Positions 1 through 8,155 of a stretch of DNA of 64,000 nt are shown here, piece after piece (within the stretch, counting starts at the first letter, position 1; every line of letters starts with the position of its first letter). This DNA comes from Icerya purchasi. Taxonomy: Eukaryota > Arthropoda > Insecta > Hemiptera > Monophlebidae. The stretch covers positions 595,783,643-595,847,642 of the forward strand of contig CM077115.1 in the NCBI GenBank assembly GCA_039619475.1, in the 5' to 3' direction. The notes below the pieces were generated by a model. That model did not search any database. It saw only the letters and a program-made list of their open reading frames with translations, and had not been told where the DNA came from. Position numbers and translations under genes: made by a program.

Positions 1-371
1 ATTCTAAGAGTAGTCGACGAAAGAGTCCTTGGCATTGCAATAATATGGTCCAATAAAAAAAAACTTTTGGAAAGCAGAATTTGAATTAATGAAATTGTTC
101 AAAAAAAAAATTCTCCGGTGTATTGATTTTAAATTGACGGAAAAAGAGGTAAGAGATAAATGGACAGATAGATAAATGAAGAAAGAGAGAGAACAATGGG
201 GAAAGCAAATCGACATTATGCATGCACCATCAGCTTGCTGTATTGACTAACAACGAAAAAAACGGTAAAAAGACGTAATGGCATTTCAGATAAAAAAGCA
301 ACTTATTTTTTTGCGTTAGAATACTGGAACATTTAAATCAGAAATGTGTTTATTACGAACGCAACAAATTG

Positions 372-422
<51 letters not shown>

Positions 423-1165
423 GCCAACGTGGACATTTAAAGTTACACGGAATCAAAATTTTGTTAAATACTGTTCGGCGTGTCGATAAGGATTGGACCG
501 GAAAAGTCGAAATCCTATAGTTCACATCGTTCCATGTTGGAAATAAAAAGACCGAGGAGTTAAACTACTTTAATTACATAAATAAAATCACATAATTTTC
601 GTGCAAGTTTGTATTTTTTTTTTCTGTTTTTTTGATTTCATTTACCTAATTAAGAAAAGAGTTCGTCGTTGACGATGACTGTTATCGTCGCATTCATCTA
701 TAAGTTCGTAATCATTACTTGTGTATCGTTCAGTCATTAAATTAGCACTTAATGCAATTATCACAATGTAAGTTTGTATTCTATACCGTTATTCTCCAGT
801 AGTAGTAATATTTCTTAAAACCCCCCCGAAATGCTCTATAGAAAAACTATTTGCAATGGGACGACAAGATTGCACCGCTTTTTTTTCGTTATCCGTTTCT
901 TTTTAGAGGGCTGCGTGTTTCTTGCGATTATCGTCGAGTTCTATTGGAATATAATTTTGCGGTATGGTATATTTTTTTAATTTCCCGTTGTTCAAATATG
1001 ATTATTGCCCCTTTCCGATGTACAAATAGAACCAAAAGAAAATGACAAAAAAGTATACGAAATCACGTATATACCTTTACAGTAAAGTCAAAATAGAACC
1101 ACCACAAAGAAAACGGAATTTCGCAATGCAAAATTTATCAGCGATTTAGACATACTACGGACGAA
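1..1165. other. AT-rich stretch with no recognisable gene
   Basis: The sequence is AT-rich with an (AAAT)n microsatellite. Short open frames here have AT-driven codon use and no family resemblance. A 31-codon minus-strand frame at 642-737 ends just after a GTAAAT donor-like site and is listed under findings as a weak exon candidate. Otherwise nothing is supported. Confidence 0.6.
375..421. repeat. (AAAT)n microsatellite
   Basis: About eleven tandem AAAT units are visible directly in the sequence. Open frames crossing it on the minus strand encode repetitive YLFI peptides and are artefacts. Confidence 0.95.
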
Positions 1166-1169
1166 ATCC

Positions 1170-2570
1170 TCTAATGTGTGAAATATGGTGCCAATCACGA
1201 AAAGGCTGCAAGAAAAATAAAAATGAAAAAGCAAAATGTGCAAATTGTAACGAAGACCATACGGACAATTGGAAAGGTTGTCCAGTGTATAAAGAGAAAA
1301 GCGCTGCGACAACCAAGCCAAAAATACCTAACGAGAGCAACAAAAGTCAATCGCAACGGCGCAACTAACTGCAAATCAACCCGCTATACCAGTTAAACGA
1401 AATGTTCAATAACAACTTGGACACCTTTGAAAAAGAATGAACCAACTCCCGGTGAAATTTTTAAATATTTACAGAAGCTGGAGCAACGAACTTCTAGGAT
1501 AGAAAATACATCAAACCCTGTACTCAGAAAACTAGGTCAAGGAACAGTAAAAATGACTGAGTCGTCACTTCGTATAATTACTTGGAATGCTGATGGTCTC
1601 GTGTGGAGAAAATACAAGTTAGGAACACCTACTAAATTACAAAAACATAGAGGTTGCCTCGATTTCGGAAGCACATCTCAAGTTAGGCACCAATCTGAAA
1701 ATTAACAATTACACAGTATACCATACGCCTCCCCCCGATGGATGAGGGTGGATGGCGTGCCACATCAGTAATTGTTAAAAATGATATTAAACATTTCCAA
1801 AACATAGCAAATGCAAAAGAACAATATGCAGATAACCGTCATTACTGTTCGATATAATTAAGCCGCAGCCTACTACTACCTGTCAAGTAAAAGAGGACTT
1901 GAAATAACCAAAGAAGACTGCCTAACGGTGTTTACACAGTCAGGCAACGAATTTTCGTTATAGGTGTGGCGATTTCAATGCCAAACATATGATTTTTGGA
2001 TCCCGCATAAATAATACAAGAGGAAAAACTCTACTTGAAGCATGTAATATCTCAGGTTACAGATATCTGTCCGCAGGAGAACCAACCCATTAGTCAACTC
2101 TGATCGGAACAAGACACCGGACTTATTAGATTTCTATATATTAAAAGGAATCTCACATCCTACTATATACGTGGAAGTAAAGAGCTACAATGATTTGACT
2201 TCGGACCATATTCCTATATTTCTTACCCTTAGTAATGGTTATACGAAAACAAAAATGTCTAAACCTTACAAATAAATATACAGACTGGGACAGATTCAGA
2301 GATGAACTTGATCACAGAATTCATTTAAGAATGGGACTTAAAACAACGCAAGAGTTGAACCTACAAAGTCAGCACTTCATAGAAATAATTCGAGAAGCTG
2401 CAAGGAACGCAACACCGGTGTCCTGATAAACAGCAACATAACTCGTAAAAACTGCTATCCTCTCGAAGTCCGGCAACTGGTTAAAGAGAGAAGAAAAACG
2501 AGACTAATCTAATATAATACCCCTGAGGACCAGAAGACAAAAATACGTTGAATCGAATAAGCGATAAATT
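1170..2570 (+). pseudogene. Degenerate Jockey-type LINE: Gag zinc knuckle, then endonuclease domain
   Basis: This is a decayed non-LTR retrotransposon read on the plus strand in several frames. It starts with the last part of a Jockey-like Gag, with a CCHC knuckle CANCNEDHTDNWKGC near 1,240. The next frame carries the start of an apurinic-type endonuclease (SLRIITWNADGL near 1,565). After frameshifts a second endonuclease motif appears near 1,965 (GDFNAKHMIFGSR), and then the linker (QLVKERRKTR near 2,475) that precedes RT in Jockey ORF2. The order and motifs match the intact Jockey at 6.7 kb, but this copy is full of stops and frameshifts. The RT domain is absent because a mariner fossil begins at about 2,595. 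It cannot be functional. Clade assignment rests on the Gag knuckle and the endonuclease. Confidence 0.8.
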
Positions 2571-2594
2571 GAATAAACGACTAATTGAATAGAT

Positions 2595-3240
2595 TAATCT
2601 ATCGTTATGACTTTGTTGAAGGACAAAATCACCTTTGCTTTCTTCGGAACTGCTTGACCTTTCTCAGTTCATTGCCTAGACTGTTCTTTGGACTCTGAAG
2701 TATAGTGGTGAATCCAAATTTCATCAACAGTGACGAATCGATGCAAAAATTCGGCTGTATTACGATTAAAGTACTGAAAGTTTTGAGCTGAGATGTCCTT
2801 TCCACGCTGTTGTTGGTCAATTGTGAGCAAATGCGGCACCCATCTTGCGCAGATCTTGTTCATGCCCAAAACTACGTTTAAAATATGTGGTACACTCGTT
2901 CAGACGATATGCTTACAACTTCAGCTAACTCTTTAATTTTAATGTGCCAATCTTCCAGCGCCATTCTGTGTATTTTTTCAACGAATTCTGGCGCAGTTGC
3001 TTCTATCAGGCGTCCACTGCGTGGTTCATATTCTGTGCTCGAATGACTCATCTTAAATTCTGCAATCCGGCGTTTAATAGTGGTTTTTGAAGGAGAAGAC
3101 TCCCCTTTAACATCGTGTGTTGCATTTAAACCTTTTAAAAGTACATATTCAATCACAGCTCGTATTTCGTTTTCTGTTCCATTTTTTACATAACACACGA
3201 ATTCTCTATTTGAAACTGCCACAAAACTGATAATATACGT
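2595..3240 (-). pseudogene. Mariner-family transposase fossil (5' half)
   Basis: Read on the minus strand from about 3,240 down, this matches the N-terminal half of a mariner (DD34D, Tc1/mariner superfamily) transposase. The helix-turn-helix part contains KGLNATHD, EPRSGR and EFVEKIHRMAL. A frame change near 2,875 is followed by RWVPHLLT and then TVDEIWIHHYT, which holds the first catalytic aspartate. An in-frame stop follows the SKEQSRQ segment near 2,670, and the alignment runs out at about 2,595, so the second and third catalytic residues are missing. No flanking inverted repeat was identified. The fossil abuts the Jockey fossil on its left, which suggests insertion into that element or a deletion junction. 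The open frame continues upstream to 3,411, but that part does not look like mariner. Confidence 0.88.
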
Positions 3241-3419
3241 TTTCAACCAAGCTGAAACTTGTTCAGTGACGCTGCAAAGGATGGAACTGCATAACGCGCT
3301 TGGTGAATTAACCTTAGCAGCGCTATTTCTTGGTGAGGCCCGGAACTTTTCAAACCACCCCTCGGTTAATGCCCGTTGCCGACAGCCCCAAAAAAGAAGA
3401 AAAAAAAACAAACAATTAA

Positions 3420-4560
3420 GCCTAATTTAAAAGAGTATTAGATAAAAATAACATAGTGTGCTTGTAGTAATAAACCGAATAATCACATAATTAATAAGAC
3501 ACGCGTGTAACAATAAACCAAATAATATGAATTATAACATGTTGGGCTTGAGACACCTGTACTCCGTACACGTAAACGTTAGCTGGTCGAGATCACAGTT
3601 ACCGACAAAATTTAATTCACTTGTTTACGCGGCTATAATAAAACTTCGTTGACGGCTGCTGAAATATATATATATATGTATATTTTCTTCAATACGAGCT
3701 AAGTTAAAAAATTTGCGCATGCCTTGGATCTCAGCAGAACGAGATACATCAAATGTACAACTGAAGCACCGGGTCTGAACTGAACTTGTTTAAATTGTTT
3801 AGTTCAGATAGATTACCCCATAGGAGGAAGCACACATAACCGAAGGAATTAACATGGAATAAGTTTGTTGCGATAGTTTAAATAATATTTATGGCTAAAC
3901 ATTTTCTTTTTCACCTGATTGCAGAACTTTCTATTATTCTTGCTGTCAAATAGAAATTGTGAAACCAACCTATGTGTAATAATTTTACTCCTAAAAATAA
4001 ACAGAAATACTTCCCCCGCCGAATATTCTTCATTACACAGTAAAAAACTTAAATTGTACGAAGGAAAAAATCTTTCAGAAATCGACCCTTCGAAAAAAAT
4101 TTCGCTCGGTTTGCACCGCAACGAAAAGAAAACAGCAGATGGTTAATATCCTCCGCATATCTCGAGATGGTTGTGCAAGATGTGCCCTTATCAATCCCCG
4201 AAAAATTTATCTTAACCCCGGGGGGGGGGGTATGTCTTATATGCAGGGTGTATATATCGTGGTCATACATTTTTCTTCTTAGCTATATCAGGATAATCTT
4301 GGGATTGTAACGCACAGTCATTAACATATTACACAAAAAAAAAGAAATCATGAAAATCTACATAAACTTATACACAGTCTGTTCAATCTCAGATTGCATT
4401 TCAAAGTATAATTTGAGAAATGTGGAAAACGTTGTTCCATTCAGAGTGATGGAAGAAAAAATTAATCACTAGCACACAGACTGGACACTCACATCTCATT
4501 CATCGCCATCTACTAATACGTAAAGAACAACTCAATTTTAGAATTTGTATCTGTTCACAT
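3420..4560. other. No gene recognised
   Basis: The stretch contains a short (TA)n run near 3,667, a run of about ten G at 4,221, and otherwise non-repetitive AT-rich sequence. Two overlapping short frames on opposite strands at 3.85-4.15 kb have no recognisable domain. Confidence 0.5.
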
Positions 4561-4565
4561 ATTGG

Positions 4566-4604
4566 TTTAGCTGATGATGGGTTATGCCCGAAAACGTTAC
4601 TAAG
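4566..4604 (+). ncRNA. Candidate type-I hammerhead ribozyme motif
   Basis: The conserved core CTGATGA lies at 4,571-4,577 and GAA at 4,590-4,592. Stem II is GGG (4,579-4,581) with CCC (4,587-4,589) and a five-base loop, with one extra U at 4,578. Stem III is minimal: AA (4,593-4,594) with UU (4,597-4,598) around CG. The residue at the cleavage position is A4599, preceded by U. Immediately outside the core, UUUAG (4,566-4,570) pairs with CUAAG (4,600-4,604), closing stem I in the type-I order. Minimal hammerheads with two-base stem III are known from Penelope-like retroelements. No Penelope reverse transcriptase was found next to it, so this could be a terminal-repeat remnant. The extra U may weaken activity, and self-cleavage is untested. 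Confidence 0.5.
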
Positions 4605-4729
4605 TAAGAAAATTTATCTTATTCGTTTGTTATAATAGGTTTATTATATTTGTTATTATTAACTTATTATATTTATACTATATATCTTAATATCGTTATG
4701 TAATACTATCTTATATAATTAAGAAAAAA

Positions 4730-5185
4730 CTACATTCCATAGATACGGGCCCAATACGCGGACTCTTGTAATACTCCAATATGTAATTGTTTCTTTTGTA
4801 TATTACCTATTATTTCAATATATCTACTTGCGCAGTATTTATTAATAATATTTAGTATATTATAGTCTATTCCTATTTGTTTTAATAATTTAATTAAACT
4901 ATTTAGATCAGAGCTATCGAAAGCCTATGTCTAGTGTCATTAGGCAACGCAAATAGATTCAATTCCTTTTATACTCGTAGTAAGGTATAATAATATCTTT
5001 AAAATATTCCATATTGCCAGTTCCATTGATTTCACCGGGCAAAGCGTCATACTGGTCTTCGTTAATTACGTTATGCTCTTGAATAAAGTCTTTTAATTTA
5101 TTTAATGTACACTTTTCATAAATTTTACTGTAATTTGATAAAAGTGAAATCGCTCTATACGAACCAGATAATTTTTAGTTTTCAT
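4730..5185 (-). pseudogene. Degenerate LINE reverse transcriptase fragment
   Basis: Minus-strand translation gives SYRAISLLSNYSKIYEK near 5,150, which is the conserved RT block normally read as NYRPISLL. It continues to NKLKDFIQEHNVINEDQY. After a frameshift comes AFDSSDLNSLIKLLKQIGI, the segment around RT motif A, then an IGVLQ segment where GVPQG would stand in motif B. The reading frame is interrupted several times and the catalytic FADD block is not visible. Without endonuclease or 3' end, the clade is uncertain (CR1 or Jockey-like). There is no sign of function. Confidence 0.7.
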
Positions 5186-5189
5186 TCAT

Positions 5190-5805
5190 TTTTGAAAATA
5201 TAGTACTGTCTTTACTACGCCGTATACGTACTGAACTGTAGAGAACGCTGAAATTATCGCTAAAAAGGATTGGAAAGGAGTGAGATAGGAGTGTGGAAGG
5301 AAGAAAGTTGAACTGAAGCAATCGAGTGACGCAAGTAGGATATTTCGAACAGCAACCGAGTGGAGGATTAACAACTGCGAAGAGACCAATCAATCTCAAT
5401 CAGCCATCGAAGGAAGCATAGCGAAGCACCTGCAATGCTGGGTCGTCCGATGAAAGCGGAATATGTGCACAATTGAAAAATCTGCTTCCGTTTTGTCATC
5501 GAATTATTTTAAATGAACGCTCGATCGTTAGCATTAGACCGAACTAACGAATTTCAGCTTCGAAATTCGTAAAAGGGAACAGCGTGGCTTAAAGTTGTTC
5601 AGCTTCAAGTTCCATTTGTTTAAATATGCGACCAGCGCAGCGATCGGACGGAAACACCCGTGTACGCTATATCAAACAGAGGGTAGAGAAGCTGTTCTCG
5701 GCGCGATTACGTTGAGAGCAGATAAAAACTGCATTCTCAGCACATTTGACGGTAAAAAATGTGGAAAAGGAATTAAGTATGACTCTCTGGGAAAATATTG
5801 TTCGA
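5190..5805. other. No gene recognised
   Basis: The sequence is somewhat more GC-rich between 5,400 and 5,760 but without a recognisable domain. A 73-codon plus-strand frame at 5,595-5,816 uses a non-ATG start and resembles nothing I know. Confidence 0.45.
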
Positions 5806-5809
5806 AATA

Positions 5810-6262
5810 TTCTTAATTCAACTGATTCCATTTCCCCGTACCCTATCAGACATCCGTTCTTTCCGTTATTTATTTAAACAACTTTCAATCGCTGTTCCTA
5901 TGTCTGAAAAAGGTGATTCCGGTTACATATTTAAGCTTTCTTCCTCTTTTTTATCACGACTGCTCCTTTTTTATTTGTTCAATCTAAAAAACTCCTCTCC
6001 TTGTTCAATCCCGTCAGTTTCCTTAGTCCTGTTAACCGTCTCTCTACCATGCATTTTAGTTATATTATTGTCTTTGAATATTCTAAACAAAGCGGTCCTG
6101 TGCGATGTGCCGATTACTTTTTTTTTCCCTTCAAGTGCTCCTCGTATTTTAAAACACAGTTGCATTCTATTAGCACACATTCCTACACCGTTCCTATTCA
6201 TCATTCCTATTATCATTTCCTTTATTACCTACTCGCCGAATGTCCAATTGTATTAAAATTTA
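5810..6262 (+). pseudogene. Degenerate C-terminal end of RNase H LINE family
   Basis: Two plus-strand frames together follow the C-terminal pattern of the RNase H-bearing LINE found intact at 28.8 kb. They show an L-S-R...P-C segment near 5,950-6,055, then a CD...FF...CSS stretch and an IPTPF...IIISF tail near 6,100-6,240. The same order occurs in the better copies at 57.4 and 60.5 kb. The match is by pattern, with a frameshift inside the zinc-finger-like region, so this is a low-identity old copy. It ends just before the 5' region of the intact Jockey. Confidence 0.45.
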
Positions 6263-6718
6263 TAATTGTTTCGTAGGGTTCCCGGTTGATGCGCCAACAA
6301 AAGCGGCAAATTATTTTTTCCCTCCATTTCATTAACGCTTAAATTTTTTTTACTAGAGAACTCGGGTCACATACACGCGTATTCGGTTCAAATTCACACT
6401 TTAGCACATTCATATTAACTTTTTCTTTAATTCTCTTTTCGTACACACTATTACTCTTAATAAAGTGATCAAATTATAAACACTACAACAGACATCGAGT
6501 AAAAATTGGGGCATATGACATCTTCTAGAAGTACGCAAAAGAAAAATACATACTAAAAAGAATATTTTTCAAACCTAGAAGAGACCTAATATCAAAGATA
6601 TTAGAAGTGATATAACCGAGAGATTTAGACGTGTTACACTGCGTTCTTTTATTATTCCTATCGTATAATAATTATTAGTTCGATTGTTTATCGTCGTTTT
6701 CTCGTTCGGCGCCGGGTA
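6263..6718. other. Sequence upstream of Jockey ORF1, including its 5' UTR
   Basis: There is no open frame of note. The last 80 or so bases before the Gag ATG become richer in CG dinucleotides and probably belong to the element's 5' UTR, where Jockey elements carry an internal promoter. The exact 5' end of the element could not be fixed, because no clear target-site duplication partner for the 3' end was found. Confidence 0.4.
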
Positions 6719-7879
6719 ATGTTAAGTTCGAATGGTCCGGGTTTACCCGCCCAAGCGATAAATAACGAACGCTCAGATCTTTCGACCAGTACCACTAACA
6801 CCAGTAACCAACTCTCATCGCTAAATGCCGGTAAGATCGATTCAATTATTACTACTAACATGCTTGTTCCGTCATTTAACAAAAATGATACTAACAATGA
6901 CAACGTTATAACTCTACGCAATGTAGACAAGGCCAACAATACCTGGCAGTTAGTTAGACGAAAACGTCCTTCTTCTTCCTCGCCGCCGCATACATCGAGT
7001 GAATTTAAACGCTCAACGGCTCCGAAGCTAAAAACCAGAAATCGGTATCAACCGTTTATGTACTTAAACGATGACGACAACCACGAAAACACAGACGGAG
7101 ATAATGAAACAGCAGATGCAAACGCGATGCCACTCGATAACCAGACATCGAACAACGCTGATGGTAACGATAAACAGAAACGAAACTCATCGCCACCGAC
7201 TAACAAATTTACGACGCCTCCGCCGATTTTAGTAAAAGACGTTAAAAATTATACAGCATTCACCAAGTCTTTAATAAGTTTGACAAATGTCAAATTTACA
7301 TTGAAATCAACAAACACCGGTATTACTATAAAACCAAGCTCGCCAGCTTGTTATCGCGCACTGACAAAAGCCCTCCAACAAAATCAATACAAATTTTATA
7401 CTTTTCAACTATCAGAAGATAGAGCTTTTCGTGTCATTTTAAAAAATCTTCATCATACAACTAGTTGCGAAGAAATCACGCAAGCATTACAAAATCTAGG
7501 TTTCTCTGTTCGTTCTGTATCCAACATAATAAGCAGAAGAACAAAATCTCCGCTACCGATGTTCTTTGTAGATCTCAACAAATCTTCAAAAAATTCAGAA
7601 ATTTTTAAATTAAAACATTTATTACATACAGTCGTAATAATTGAAGAACCGCGAGTAACTAGGCAATTACTCCAGTGCATGCGTTGTCAAAATTTTGGAC
7701 ACACGAAAACTTATTGTAATCTTCCACCTCGATGTGTGAAATGCAGCGGTAAACACATAACCGCTGACTGTCCTAAAACATCCGAAGAAAAACCGATATG
7801 TCTTTTCTGTCGTGGCGAACACCCTGCCAACTATAAAGGATGTGAATATTACCAACAAGAATATAGTAAAAAATTTTAA
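6719..7879 (+). CDS. Jockey ORF1 (Gag-like nucleic-acid-binding protein), cut short by a stop
   Basis: This 386-residue protein begins at a true ATG in a CG-rich context. The first 170 residues are low-complexity, rich in N, T, S and D, as in other Jockey Gags. A folded central region runs from about 175 to 315. Three zinc knuckles follow: C320-C323-H328-C333, C339-C342-H346-C351 and C361-C364-H368-C375. These knuckles bind the element RNA and form ribonucleoprotein particles in this family. The TAA at 7,877-7,879 falls eleven residues after the last knuckle. The same frame stays open for another 91 codons up to the ORF2 start, so the stop is most simply a point mutation. The protein would still contain all three knuckles but lack the C-terminal tail. 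Confidence 0.9.
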   Translation: MLSSNGPGLPAQAINNERSDLSTSTTNTSNQLSSLNAGKIDSIITTNMLVPSFNKNDTNNDNVITLRNVDKANNTWQLVRRKRPSSSSPPHTSSEFKRSTAPKLKTRNRYQPFMYLNDDDNHENTDGDNETADANAMPLDNQTSNNADGNDKQKRNSSPPTNKFTTPPPILVKDVKNYTAFTKSLISLTNVKFTLKSTNTGITIKPSSPACYRALTKALQQNQYKFYTFQLSEDRAFRVILKNLHHTTSCEEITQALQNLGFSVRSVSNIISRRTKSPLPMFFVDLNKSSKNSEIFKLKHLLHTVVIIEEPRVTRQLLQCMRCQNFGHTKTYCNLPPRCVKCSGKHITADCPKTSEEKPICLFCRGEHPANYKGCEYYQQEYSKKF

Positions 7880-8155
7880 CAGAGTGCAATAAGTAGAACT
7901 GTCGAAGCTTCATCATTTAATTTGGCGGACACCAGCACGTTTCCACCCATCCATAAGCAATTACCATCAACTTCGTACTCCAATGCTGCTAAAAAATATA
8001 CCTCGTCTTTTCCTCCGTCTGGATCATCAGTAGTATACAATAACAATGCTCCACAACATACAACCGAACAAAAAGGAATTAACGAAACATTAACTTCCTA
8101 TTTACTATCACCATTAATATCCATGTTAACCAAACTTATGGACAAATTATTATGA
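7880..8155 (+). pseudogene. C-terminal remainder of Jockey ORF1 beyond the premature stop
   Basis: The frame of ORF1 continues open from CAG at 7,880 to TGA at 8,153-8,155. It encodes a serine/threonine-rich stretch (SYSNAAKKY) and a hydrophobic, leucine/methionine-rich end (SPLISMLTKLMDKLL). Jockey Gags usually finish with such a methionine-rich helical tail. It has no ATG of its own near the start and would be made only by readthrough of the TAA or in copies lacking that mutation. Its final TGA overlaps the ORF2 ATG. Confidence 0.8.
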
